64,000 nt of DNA, from positions 15,392,922 to 15,456,921 of the forward strand of contig CM030711.1 in the NCBI GenBank assembly GCA_017979445.1, read 5' to 3'. Below the pieces are notes generated by a model that saw only the letters and a program-made list of their open reading frames with translations, made no database searches and was not told the DNA's origin. Shown here in pieces: positions 26,406 to 37,967 of the stretch. Position numbers and translations under genes: made by a program. The DNA comes from Akebia trifoliata. Its lineage: Eukaryota > Streptophyta > Magnoliopsida > Ranunculales > Lardizabalaceae. Each line of letters begins with the position of its first letter. Position 1 is the first letter of the stretch.

Positions 26406-27296
26406 TAGGAGGAGTGGAATGATTTGGTGGTTGGCTTCGGCCAATTGAATGACCTCCTATCATTGATTGTGGTGTACGATTGAAGTATGGTCGATTGTTT
26501 ATTCTTTTAAGTATATCTTTTGCTTGCGAAATTAATCGCTAGGCATCATGTACTTTCAAAATCCATTGAAAAGCAATCCCATCTCGAATAGGTACACGAC
26601 GACTATTACGTTAATGAGCCACGACCTGTTCATCATTTTCTTATAAGTTGTTGCGGGTCTGTAAGTAATAAAATTCCTCGGTGTATTCCTACACAATGCA
26701 ATCATTTTATCATAGATTCTGAAATTTGTTGAAAAGAGTTTGCTCATAATCTACGGCTAGAAACTTTTCATGTAGTCTAGTTTTCATCTTCTCCCAAGAT
26801 GAAATTTGCATCTTTCCTTTCTTGATACGTGTTGCTTGGACTTGATCCCACCAAGAAGAAGTAAATCATCGTAGGCCTGTAGTGGTGAGTTTTACTTTCT
26901 TGTTTTCTGGAAGATCCTTCCAATTGAAGAAGTTTTTGACTGAATTGGTCCAATTCAAGAGCACTTTTAGATTAAGGTCCCCATGGAATTCAAGGAAATT
27001 CAATCTAATACCATAGTCATTTGTTCGTTCTCCAAAACAATTATTCTCCTGACTTTTAAAGTTTTGACAACCTGGCTTGCCACATAGAGCATGAAGATGG
27101 TTAAGGCCTTCTGAAGAAATATTTGTATCGTCCAAATCATCGCCATCATCGTGATCTGAAAGTCATCACCTCTCTAGTACTTGCGTCAACTTGTCAATTT
27201 CTTCTTTGATTTCGTTGTTTTGATTTTGTAGATCTTGGAAAGCTTCTTGTCACAGTAGATTCTCAACTCCCATTATGTGATTCTCTCACCCGATCG
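26406..27296 (-). pseudogene. Gag fragment (chromovirus)
   Basis: Minus 26866-27135 is open and contains LNFLEFHGDLN..VLLNWTNSVKNFF and DLPENKKVKL. These match the capsid start of plant chromovirus gag (family pattern EFHG.L.P..FL.WL..VE..F, then KD.PE..KVKL). Downstream codons toward 26740 continue the capsid but contain stops. The region before the open stretch is an acidic, coiled-coil-like leader. Gag would package element RNA in cytoplasmic particles. Confidence 0.72.
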
Positions 27297-27300
27297 CCTT

Positions 27301-27312
27301 GCTCTGATGGCA
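27301..27312 (-). promoter_or_regulatory. Primer-binding site (initiator-tRNA-Met type)
   Basis: The minus strand reads TGCCATCAGAGC, six bases after the 5' LTR end. The standard plant initiator-Met primer-binding site is TGGTATCAGAGC, so two bases differ. It primes minus-strand DNA synthesis. Confidence 0.7.
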
Positions 27313-27318
27313 TTCTAA

Positions 27319-27757
27319 TGCAGCCCAAAAGTCTACAATTAATATTAGCTCACAAGAACAAATAAAATAGAAAATAGAGAGTAAAAAAGGAAGAAAAGAA
27401 ACATTAATAGTAGATCTCACCCAAATAAGTTTGCCAAAGGAGTTAACCTCCTATTAAGAAAACTAAAACTTCATTGCTATTAAAAAATATCTCTCCAACA
27501 ATGACACACACATCTTACTTTTATAATATTAACAACTAAACTCATAACAAAACAAAATTTCCTACACATCTACTTATATCTAGACTCCAAATAAATAAAA
27601 GACTACAACTTGATAAAGTATTAAAGAAATCTTAAATTAAAAGGACTCTTGTATGGACTTCGAAACTAAAACACAATTCTCCTACTGAAACAAGACTACC
27701 TAGTTTATAAGGACTCTTAAAATTACGGTGGGACTACTCCTGTAAATAACTACATCA
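27319..27757 (-). repeat. 5' LTR of the chromovirus
   Basis: 439 bp, TGCAGCCC to ACATCA on the plus strand, direct copy of 204-649. Its outer 276 bp are part of a later 388-bp tandem duplication. Confidence 0.85.
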
Positions 27758-28260
27758 ATTCTAGATCATTTTCTCTCAAAAGACCTAAGTTTCCTCCTTA
27801 AAAATTTAAAATCTCACAAGTCATTTTCCGAAAAAGAACCAAGTACCTTGAACACAAGATTTGGACTAGAAAAAATATCTCTCCTACAATGACCCGCACG
27901 TCCTGTTTTTATAATATTAGCAACTAGAATCCTAATAAAATAAGATTTCCTATACATCTACTTGTTTCTAGACTCCAAATAAAATAAGAGACTACAATTT
28001 GATAAAGTATTAAAAAAATATTAAATTAAAAGGACTCTTTTATGGATTTCAAAATTAAAACACAATTCTCCTATTGAAACAAGACTACCTAATTTATAAG
28101 GACTCTTAAAATTACTGTAGGACTACACTTGTAAATAACTGCATCAATTCTGGATCATTTTCTCTCAAAGCCCTAAGTTTCTTCCTTAAAAATGAAAAAA
28201 CTGACAAGTCATTTTTCAAAGAAGAAGCAAATACCTTTAACACAAGACTTGGAGTAGAAA
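27482..28260. repeat. 388-bp tandem duplication of LTR end plus flank
   Basis: 27482-27869 and 27870-28260 are direct copies. Each holds the outer part of the chromovirus LTR and about 110 bp of flanking DNA ('attct.gatcattttctctcaaa' onward). The flank is included, so the duplication arose after the insertion. Confidence 0.75.
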
Positions 28261-30133
28261 ATTTAGAGAAAAGTAAGCCTACAAAATTATCTCTCCAAGT
28301 AAAACTTTATTCTTAGCTGATCAAACTTAAGCCAAAGAGAAGAGTAAGCCTCTACTAAATTTCCAAAGAAGATCAAACCTAAAAGTCTTATGTAGAAGTT
28401 AAGAAATATTTCTCAGTTGACCGAACATGAATCCCAAAAAGAAAAAAAACTCAAACAATATCATTTTGCTTATATTTAAATTGGTAATCAGAGCATATCA
28501 TTCTATTGAGTGGAAGTATTGAGGTTTGTATGACCATATTTTCATCAAAAAATCAATAAAATTGATTATTATCTTATGTTGCACATCCCGAGCACAATAA
28601 ACTATCCTTTCGGATGGAATAAATTGCATCTATAGAAATTAGCCATGGTAGTGTTCATCACTATTAAGGAAGGTGATACAAGACAAGAATAAAATTCAAA
28701 TTCAACAAGAAATCTGGAAGCAATCTACAACAACAATCAAGCAGAGAATCATGCCTTGTAACTGGTGCATTTGTTGCATTTTAGTAAATAAAATTTGTAA
28801 CTGATGTACATGTTATTTTCTTAGCTATACAATTCCTTAAATAGATTTGTAAGGTCTGTATAAAAATCATTCAAAGGATCAATATAATTTGTGTGTTGAA
28901 ATTTCCATTGTGAACTCCAGAAAGATTTATTTTTCTATAATCATGCCAAAAATATCACATGGTTGAGCCTCTTATCCAGGATTGTGTGCCTCGGTAGACT
29001 TCCACCAAGAATTGAATTGATAGTGTTGGGTCTCAACATTTTGCATCAGACTTGAAGCATGGGTAAATAATCTTTAGGATTTCAAGCCCTTCATGAAAAA
29101 TGCTTAAATCCAATGTAGCTAATTTAGCATGAGTTATTTAAGGCAGTAGGGCTGACAACCATTGTTTCTACCTGATATTATCCCATTGGCTCCCAGATGA
29201 ATCAAGTTTACATGCGCCAAGAAGAGGAGTGGAGGAAACGTTACCATCGTAAATTTCATATTCAGGTGTAAACAGGCCAATATGTTCTAAAGTTTGTTCT
29301 GGGCAGTATCCTTTGGTTGCATAAATGAATATTAATGAAGTGATATATAGAATCTCTTTCAACTGTGTTCACCTTGCAATTAGAGAGACAAATCTCCCAA
29401 GTTGGATCTCATTTACATTCATTTAAAATGATAATTGTATAGTAGAAACTCCTATTAGTTGACTCAATACAACCATATATATATATTCAAGTACTGAATG
29501 AATGTAAGAATGAAGGTGCTAACTTAATTAAGTTGGTAAGGCTTATGGAGCAGTGATATATAACACGACCTGCATTTAAAACCCCTTGAACTCATCAACT
29601 TTCACCTCGGCTGACCACTAACCCTTAGCTAATTGTCTCAGAAAAAAAGAATACAAAAATGTATGTATGTATTTCAAGGTGATTGAACACATGGAGGTCA
29701 CAAACGTGTCTCAATTTGCCCCTCATGTAACTCATTAGTCCAAGAGACCATGGCAACGCTGTTGTTGTGACACGGGGGAGGACCACAATCACTTTGACAA
29801 ACTAAAGCAAAAAAAAAAAAAGAAAAAGAAAAAGAAAAAGGAAGAAATCAAAATGGGAAAAGAAAGAGGTCACACCCCACCATCCTTCACCAAAATCTCT
29901 AAGAGCCTTTAACTTTTCTACACAAACTGACTATGATGGATACCTAACAAGTTCCAAAACAAATTGAAACAGCATTACAAAAAAAAAAAATCTACACGTA
30001 TTTATGTAATCATCTGAGTGTAGCAAGTACTGTACATCTCATCTAGAATAAAACAAATTTCGTTGTAGTTCATGGGCTTCATCATTCTCTTGAATTTCAC
30101 CCAACAAAACAAAATACAAAAAAATTGTAGAAA
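28261..30133. other. Intergenic, repeat relics only
   Basis: No convincing gene. At 28481-28495 'ttggtaatcagagca' looks like an initiator-Met primer-binding site with one extra base, a possible relic of another retroelement. A 64-codon minus frame at 29168-29362 (contains PEQTLEHIGLFTPEYEIYDG) is protein-like in composition, but I do not recognise it and see no flanking exons. An A/G-rich run lies near 29808-29845. Confidence 0.45.
29513..29640 (+). repeat. Possible tRNA-derived SINE fragment
   Basis: 'taagttggtaaggc' resembles a pol III A box. About 40 bp later 'gacctgcatttaaaacccc' is a degenerate B box. Short 'tgta' repeats follow near 29660. The match is loose. Confidence 0.3.
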
Positions 30134-31238
30134 TTAGCACTTGTCTGCCCTTGTAATCTTCAATCTCTTCACAGTAGTCAAGAACATACTACAAAACACA
30201 CCATATAAAGCAAATTCAATTTATATATATGAAACAACAAAGAGAAAGAAAATCAAAGAAAGGAGGGTGGATTTCAAAGTTAATTAAACTTACTCCCAAG
30301 GAACATCCCCCACCATCATCCAATCCCCTTCCTTATCTTCATAAGTTAACACATGATCTTGATCAGAATGTGGTCGATCCATATCAGGGTCTGCATCAAA
30401 AAATTTGTATAAAGGCTTGATTAGTTTAACAACCATGACTAGTATTTCATATTATCTAAGCAATAATAATAATTATAAAATGGCTTTCATCGATTCATAG
30501 AACCACATGAATTCAATTTTACAATAGATTGGCTGACTCACTCAATCTTTGTCCAAACTTACATAAAATAGTGGTCCTGAACATGTGAGCAAGTGTTCTT
30601 ATAAGGACATCATAACCATGGTGAGTAAACAGATCCAATTTTCTCCCAATTGGAATTCCTTCCATGTAAACCTTCACAAAGAAGGTAGGCCTAGGCCTAT
30701 GCCGGTTATTTTCTTTCTCTGCAAGTGTACTCCTTAGCAATGGTTTGATTGGTGGCCAATCTGACAGTTGATCCCTTAATGCATCAATAAAAAGTTAGAA
30801 AACTAATTAAACATAGAAATTATAAATGAAGTGACTATTAGAATTTTATAGAACATAACTAAAATGGGAAAGGAAAAGAGGGGAATGGGTATGAACCAAA
30901 AGGAGTGATTGATTGAAATAATGTGAGAAATAGCTTCAAATAAGAATTAATAAATTATTACATAATGAAGAAAAACTAATATAATGAGTATTTTTTGGTT
31001 TTTTTAAGTGTAGAAAAGGAAGAAAGAAGAAAATGGGCATGGTTGGGCTATTTGTATATATATACCTTGAATTAGAAGAGTTGTCATGTTGAGAGGTTGA
31101 AATGCTGAGTCCAAGCCTTAGATCTGTGCTTAAATCTGTATTTGGTTGAGGAGTAAAAGATGGAGATGAGAGAGAAGGGTGGCTGCTACTACTGTCAATT
31201 GATGAAGATGGAGAATCTTCTGCTCTTCCCATTGTCAT
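30134..31238 (-). CDS. IAA: Aux/IAA auxin-response repressor, IAA20/30/31-like (4 exons)
   Basis: Exons on the minus strand: 31066-31238, 30563-30774, 30294-30390, 30134-30188. All introns (291, 172 and 105 bp) have GT..AG ends and the phases join. The product is 178 residues. Domain I near residues 40-44 has the LRLGL repressor (EAR) motif that recruits TOPLESS-type co-repressors. A WPPIKP stretch at about 64-69 is a diverged domain II: the usual Gly before WPP is Asp. Domains III/IV form the PB1 interaction domain: FVKVYMEG with its conserved Lys, GRKLDL, then [17 protein letters not shown] with the acidic cluster, and [17 protein letters not shown] at the end. Such nuclear proteins bind ARF transcription factors and repress auxin genes. 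Length and weak degron fit the non-canonical IAA20/30/31 group; the exact number is not assigned. A second ATG lies two codons downstream of the chosen start. Confidence 0.95.
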
Positions 31239-31580
31239 TTGTTAGATGGAAGAGAGAGAAGAACCGCCACCTCGAGCTTAAATAAGAGAGAGAAAGTGGG
31301 GTAAGGGCAAAGGGGGCCTACGAGGAAAGGGGGAAGTCGATCTTTCAAGTTTGAACAGGACTTGTTGGTTTAATTTGTCCTTTGAGTGGCCGACATTTAC
31401 ACGTGGCATAATGTTGCAGCCTCGTTTAACCCGTTGGTTGAGGCACGAATGATTTTTTTGCTCACACGACTGTGGCCAAATTTGCTTACAGCCCAACAGT
31501 GATTTAACATGTGGCACAAATGACATCAGCAATGACCTGCCGGCACATCTTCCTCCCACAAATTTCAATTTTAAAATTTA
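31239..31580 (-). promoter_or_regulatory. Upstream region of the Aux/IAA gene with ARF-type and G-box sites
   Basis: TGTCGG on the minus strand (CCGACA at 31390-31395) is the high-affinity core bound by auxin response factors. A CACGTG G-box lies at 31400-31405, only five bases away. A CT-rich leader lies just upstream of the ATG. Regulation by auxin is inference from these motifs. An antisense open frame across this segment is not treated as a gene. Confidence 0.5.
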
Positions 31581-31639
31581 AAATCTTAAAACGAGCCATT
31601 GTGATCACTTGGATTATCACTATGTCAATGTAACACTAT

Positions 31640-31930
31640 ACCCTTTTAAATTTTATGAAAAAACTTATATTTAAAAAATGATTATAATAATAATAAAAAT
31701 TAGAAAAAAATATAATTTTTCAAGTTTGATTCATGTAACTGAAAATGGATGACTAGTGAATCTCCAAACTTAAAATTAAAATTCAATAATGAAAAATAAA
31801 AAATTTTCTTTAGTTTTATTTATTTTTTTTTTATTTTTATAAATTAGTAGAATTTCGTTCTCTATCACCCCGTGGAATCGGATCATGTTTTTGAATGTCA
31901 CAAGGTGATTAGATTAGGAAATTTATGTTT
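31640..31930. repeat. AT-rich MITE-like repeat, member of a family also near 41, 43, 45 and 48 kb
   Basis: It contains 'ggatcatgtttttgaatg' followed by 'cacaaggtg', and 'cttaaaattaaaattcaata'. The same core appears at 45490-45520 and 47905-47935. Termini are not resolved. Confidence 0.4.
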
Positions 31931-32375
31931 TGCTCTAGGGACAAGAGAGAGAAATTTGCTCTCTTATTGCAAATGTCATTTGCTTCACATGTCAAATGGT
32001 CATTAGCCTATGAGCAAATTTGCGCATAGCCTTATGAGCGAAAAAGCACTTGTTAAGGCACTAAACAATTATTTTTGAAGTGTTGGTTTTGGACTCACTT
32101 CGTTGGACACTACACTAATGTGGCCATGCATAGAGAACCATAGATTTTTTCTCGAGATACATAGAGAAAAATCTATGATTCTTTGTACACTATCACGTCA
32201 ACATAGTATTGAGTGCAACATCCAACAAAGTCAATTCAGCATTTTCTTTTGAATAATACCAAATTTACAACAACAACAAAAAAAACAATTCAAATACCTC
32301 GATTATTTTCTTAATGTATCTTAAGTACAAAATTCTACGGCTTTGAGCAATTTCATATGACTTGGGACATTTAAT

Positions 32376-32919
32376 TAGGGGTGCAACTTAATTTGATTTG
32401 AAGTCAGATTGGAACCGAACCAACATAGATCGAGTCCACTAAAAAAGAACTATAATCGAAGTGAAATGCCAATAGAACCAACCCAACTAAGGTCGATTTG
32501 GTTCAATTCAGTTTTATGGGTTATCAATATTCTATAAACTTCCTTCGAAATGACATATTTTTAATTACAAAAAAATAAATATACAATAAATATTAAATTT
32601 TATATAATAAATCATTAATCTATCTATAAAAAAAAATCATTAATTAATTCATAAAAATAGAGTTTTAAATCTATCTTCCAATTCTGAAAATAATTCATAA
32701 TAAATTAATATTAATTTATTTATTACATGAGTGTTTGGTTCTTGGTTTGGTACAGTCCTATACAAGCCTTGAACTGATAACCAAACCAAATTGACCGGTT
32801 CTCTATTTTCTTAACTAAAATTGAATCGTAGCTTGTTCCAAGTCGAACTAAACCAACCAAAAATTATTGGTTTGATTTGGTTCGGTTCTCAGTTTGAACT
32901 AGACCAAGTTGCACCCCTA
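32376..32919. mobile_element. MITE with TAGGGGTGCAACTT inverted ends
   Basis: 544 bp with TAGGGGTGCAACTT at the left and its reverse complement AAGTTGCACCCCTA at the right. The inside is rich in 'ggttcggtt'/'aaccaaacc'-type repeats, as in known plant hAT-related MITEs. Flanking 8-mers catttaat and gttttgat match 5/8, compatible with a decayed hAT-type duplication. Non-coding. Confidence 0.65.
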
Positions 32920-33494
32920 GTTTTGATGTAAAATCCAACACATTTCTACCATTAACTTGGATTGAGATTCTACCTCAACCAGATGGTTGAGATAACAGGA
33001 TAAATAAAATTTTCTTAGAAATCAGTTGTGATTTCTCTAAGGATTAATAGATAATAGATACATTTTTTTTAGACATCAATTGTTTTTCTAGGATTAATAT
33101 AATCATTTAGAGATATATTTCTCTTGGAAAACCTAGCATCTCAACCGTCAGTTTGATAGGAATAAGATTTTAGAGACTCGCATTTGGAATGCTTTCAATA
33201 TTCGTGGACCAATAGGAATGTGCAGTTTTCTGAGGTCTCCAAAATCGCATTTGATGGAATTTGCCAACATAGGTTGAGGTTGGTATTTTCCTACAAAAAT
33301 CTATTTAATTGTTAGTTGTTATGGAACTTTAAAAAAAAAAAAAACACAATTTTCTACACATGACAAACTGATTATTGGATCAAACCCAACTGCAATTGGG
33401 TCCACCCGACCAAAGACTGACTCAATTGGATCATCCTAACCATCTGATTGATTAGATTCAATTTGATGAGTTCATGCCTTGTTGCTTTAAATTC

Positions 33495-33728
33495 CATGGT
33501 TTCAAAATTCGTCTGAGATCGAGACGTATTGTTCGAGTTAACTCGATATCAAGGTTGAACGATACAAACGCACAAGTCACTTTTTTGACTGAGATTTAAT
33601 ACCTCACATTCAATTTTTTGATTTTTTGAACGTACAAGATATCTCAAACGTATCGGAAAACTTGTCCGGAACAACTCGGCATCGGACCTAGACAAGATGA
33701 GACACAAAACCGAATTTTAAAAACCATG
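33495..33728. mobile_element. Small inverted-repeat element (ATGGTTT..AAAATTCG ends)
   Basis: Left 'catggtttcaaaattcg' and right 'cgaattttaaaaaccatg' are inverted copies about 230 bp apart. The short size and lack of coding fit a MITE. No clear target duplication. Confidence 0.45.
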
Positions 33729-35544
33729 TTACTTTCCCATGCATTTGTGCCACTTGTATTACAATTTAAAACCCAAGCCTTGATAATTGTTTTAAAGATC
33801 TACCAAGGTACTGTCACATTATTATATGTGTATAATATAAGGGATAGCTTTATCCCACGCAAAATTATTCCTGTACAAAGGATATATACCTGACCCAGAA
33901 AAAAGTTCCATAGGACCACGGATCTATAAAGAGATATGGTGACGGCAAATTTGACCAAGAGCACTGTGGTTATGGATTGATTCCACATAGAAGATAGAAA
34001 GATGAAGAGAGATTATTGTCAGTGGTCACCACAACCTTGATGGAATTTGGAACCAAACAGAATAAATTTTTTCACAGCTGTGGCCTAAAATGTTACCATA
34101 TATATTGTAGATTCTATTCAGAATGAGAATATGAAGCAACTTGTCCCATTATCATGCTGATCGAGTGCCTCTCCCAATACAGAATGACTTTTAATTTTGT
34201 GGTCACATGAGCTTGACCTCATAGCCTCCATGTCGCGAATGCCATGCCATTGTGGGTAAGGCCCCAAGACAGAATACTGTCTTTAACAACAAGAGGTTTC
34301 ACATTAGATATCAAACATTTATGATTGCCAACCCACTCATTTATATTGAGATTACTTCCAGCTAGTAACATGATCTTACACTATTTTTAGTCCCATATGT
34401 TCAATATTCCTGTTATTTTAAATTAGTTGAATGGTCCTTGTGTGGGAGTAAAAATGTAAAAAAATTTTTACCCTGAAGTATGTAAGCATGAGAAATATTA
34501 TCATAATAATTTTAACGCGCACACAGAATTATAAATGATTAACATGAGAAAAGATCAAGACCAAAAGGTAAATAACTGTGCTAACCAAAATGAAAGAAGA
34601 TGTATTAAATCCTTAAAATCACATTCCCAAGGAAAATGATAAAAATGCAAGTCTCAAGAATTTGTGATTGTTTGTTTAATCTATCATTAGAATTCTGACT
34701 TAATCGTTTGAGCGCAATTGATAGGTATTACATCCTTAAGAGACATAGGAAGATCATTAAAATATAGTCTCAATCACTAATATCTAAAAAATTACAAGGT
34801 ATGAGGATCAACCCGCACCCCGCCCTTTAAAAAAAAATTGAATAAACCCAAAATCTCTATGGGTCGAACCCAATTTGATAGATCAATTAAAGACTTTCTA
34901 GCTCAATTTTCAGCATGATTTTTAAGACATTGGACCCAAAGCTGATGAAGCACTATTTTTTAACTACAAAAATATTTAGCAGCGAGGGTGAGGAGACAAG
35001 CAAACAAACTTTAAAGTCTCCATCTCCCTCTCTAAGTCTTTGTAGGGTAGACATTCTATATATCCTCTCTTATGTTGTACGCTTCTTCTTTTCTTTTCTT
35101 TTTTTTCTTATTTATCGCCCACATGTAAATTCGATAAAGACATGTTCCTATTCTTCAACGTTCCTTAAAAAGAACCACTCATATTAAAACTAGCATCTAC
35201 TTTAATTACTCTTTCATAAATCTACCCAAGTTGGTCAGACCAATTCCAATGAGCAAAACCAGCAAGCTTAGCTAATGTTAATGGATCATAGCCATGTGAA
35301 CATGGACACCTGTGTCTGTTACTTTGATATCATTCTTTCTACTCACGTGCCAACCTTAGTAGTATTAGAATAATGCATTAAAAAATAAATAAAAATTCCA
35401 ACCTATCTGTGCTGTTTTATAAAGATGGTATAGAGGTTTGCTTTCCACCACTCTTGAGACAAAACTAAAGCACCCACAGACCTTAAAGAATATTTTTTCT
35501 TGGACCAATGTTAGGTATCACGTGCATCACCCCTCTCATGATCA

Positions 35545-35587
<43 letters not shown>

Positions 35588-37967
35588 ATATATGCCTGTG
35601 GTGTTCTGTTAATTATTTGTTTTTTTTGTTGTGTTAATGTTAATTGTTTTCCAAACATGGGGTTTTGTGGGGTCTAGGCTTTCAGAATTGGACACGAAGG
35701 CTTTGATTCTTGAGATCGTTACCAGCTAAATCACATAATTAATTTCACACACGTCTCATATCAATGTTCAATGCATCAATTTATCGTGGTTTGTAAGGTC
35801 CCCATATAATATAATTGTATTTGATAATTTGATTGATCATAATGTGATTAAATATTTTAATATTCTAATGCATCAATGGGTCAAGATTGACAAGGTCTAT
35901 TACTTTAATTTATTGTTCAAATGTACCACAGGGGATGTCCTTATATTAAATAAAAGTATAAAGTTACAAAAAGATGCTCACTAATTAGCAGAAGTTTAAA
36001 ATTGATTAAGTAAATTGAGGAAGTAAATGTACTTGGTAGAAAGAACAGGGGAGTGTTATTTGTGAGTATTTATAATAATGATGTTGAAATTTAATATTGT
36101 TGTCTATTGGTCATGGAACAAGAGGAGACAAGAAAAAAAAAAAAAAAAGTGAAAGTGTTTAGGAGGTTGGAGGTGATGGGGGGTTGGTTTGAAGCTTTTA
36201 AACTAATCCAAGAAGTTTCTCAAAAGAGAAGACATGAGGGCAACTCTAGGAGACATGCAATCAACTCTAGAGGACACAAGTGGAATGAAAAATTGTGTGT
36301 AGCCTTCAATTCAATAACCTCTCTCTCTCTCTCACACGTACACACACACAAACACTAACTTACACGTGTGGGGTAAAATGTTAAAAAATGCCACTTTTTC
36401 TCCCCCACTCTCTTCTTTTCATATATAAGGGAACAAATGAGATAGCTTAGTCCTAAAGAAAAGCCCATGGTGAGGAAGAAAAATTGGATTGTAACAAACA
36501 AGATGAAAAAGAAAAGGTGGTGGTTGTTCCCCCTATGTTGCTTCCTTTGCCCATCTTTCTCTTGCTTCAATGAAGTTTTGGTGCAATGAACAATGTGTAC
36601 AATTTAAGCATCTCTTTCCCTCTCTCAATATTCTTGCTTTGTATTCAAAGCTCAAGGGCCTCAAACACTAGACAAAGACAATTAAAGAGATGAATTAAGA
36701 GAAAGAGAGCCTCGTGTGAGGAGCCCCATTGTCTTAATTACGTTGCCCCCCATTCCCATATACATACCATTTAATTTAATTTGCAAACCCAATAAAGCCT
36801 ATTGTCTAAAAACATATTCTCTTCTTACTTTAATTTCGTTCATTCCAACATATATATGGATTCCATTCACCTTTCACCTTCACCACTCTAATCCCTTGTG
36901 ATTTGATTTTTGTTCATTTGATACTCTCAGTTAAAATTAGGATTGCATTTGATTTCCCAATGAAGTCATGTTCCCACGACGACTAGTTCCTAGGGAAGGA
37001 GGGGAGGGAGCATGATCCTATTTCCAGGCTTTCTTTTTCTTTAGGGATTTCCTGTTGTTCTTGAGCTTGTAGGGGATGTTTTGGTAATTTGAGGAGCTTA
37101 TCATCCAAAAAAAAATTGTCTTGGGTCATGGAATTTTTTTTTTTTTGAAGTTATTTAAAAAAAATATTAAAAAGTTGAAGTGCCATTTATAAAAGAGAGT
37201 TTTAGACATACCTCTCCATGATTTGAAGAATATTTGAGAGACCCATTATGTTTTCAAAATGATGACAACATGCCCCCTTTGAACTCAATTTTCTGCAATG
37301 GACTGACAAAAAATGTTTTAGATGCCCTCATCTACAACTTGTAATAAAAAACCTATGATTTTTTTAATCAAAATCAATCATCTTCGACTCTTTATTATTA
37401 TTATTATTATTTTCAATACCAACTATATATCTTCAATCTTAAGAATCTATCTACTTAAACCTCAAGGAAAAATAAAATAGGTTTTTATGAAAAGTAGAAA
37501 ATTATGGAATTTTAGATAGATATTCAGAGGTTTTCTTACTATAATGGGTCAAGGCAAGGTTATAAAACGATGGATGCATTAATTGAAATCCATAGAAATA
37601 AGATTAGCAAAAGGAGATTATATAATTGACAAGTAACTTTGTAAAAATTATATATCCAGGTATGAAAAACAAAAAAAAAAAAATTATAAAACAACAATGG
37701 TCTCGTGCCCCCGAACCCAAGCTTTAGCCCGCCCATTACGACCTGAAATGAATAGACCCAGTATCATGAATGTAAAGGCCGAGCCATTAGATTTATCTAA
37801 AAGCTAAGCCCAAGTCTGGTCCATTTTCTAGTAGGCCATAATATAATTTAACTAACCTGACCTACTGGGCCTAAATTACAGTCCAACCTAATCCTATACT
37901 GGACAGGTCCAAAAGCCCATCAAATCAACCTAGAACATTAACATCCCTATCTAGATTATGCATGGGG
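33729..37967. other. Intergenic DNA, no supportable gene
   Basis: AT-rich sequence with short spurious frames only. It includes a CT microsatellite (35547-35585), mixed CT/CA repeats near 36319-36353, and a segment near 37200-37400 related to the 46-kb hAT-like repeat ('gaatatttgaga.accc', 'gacaacatgcccc'). I looked for microRNA-like hairpins of known families by eye and found none. Confidence 0.5.
35547..35585. repeat. (CT)n microsatellite
   Basis: An uninterrupted TC/CT run of about 39 bp, followed by TTTATATATG. Confidence 0.95.

Larger units (their letters stand above)
204..27757 (-). mobile_element. Ty3/gypsy chromovirus-like retrotransposon, split by nested insertions
   Basis: Two direct copies of a 440-bp LTR bound this unit (204-649 and 27319-27757). 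Reading the minus strand from the right: LTR, primer-binding site, gag, CCHC zinc knuckle, protease-RT linker, RT with YFDD, RNase H, integrase zinc region and core, GPY/F-like end, polypurine tract, LTR. That order is the Ty3/gypsy order. The C-terminal motif (KIG.YKI, then NVSYLY.YH) and the gag motif resemble plant chromoviruses of the Reina/Tekay kind; this lineage call is inference. The body is interrupted by insertions A, B, G and D, and all coding parts carry stops. The LTRs differ by eye at about one base in ten, so the element is old. No 5-bp target duplication is visible: 'cttga' on the left, 'attct' on the right. Confidence 0.85.

Noticed and set aside
199..27762. Target duplication for the chromovirus
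   Set aside because: Flanks cttga and attct do not match; the right junction was duplicated later, so no claim is made.
29513..29590. tRNA gene
   Set aside because: Box-like motifs are degenerate and no cloverleaf with anticodon stem could be drawn; kept only as a weak SINE candidate.
31277..31284. TATA-like TATTTAAG on the minus strand before the Aux/IAA gene
   Set aside because: Only about 40 bp from the ATG, which would leave almost no 5' leader; not supported as the real TATA box.
31278..31568. 96-codon minus frame upstream of the Aux/IAA gene
   Set aside because: No family motif; it overlaps the promoter region of a confidently modelled gene and contains no splice-compatible link to it.
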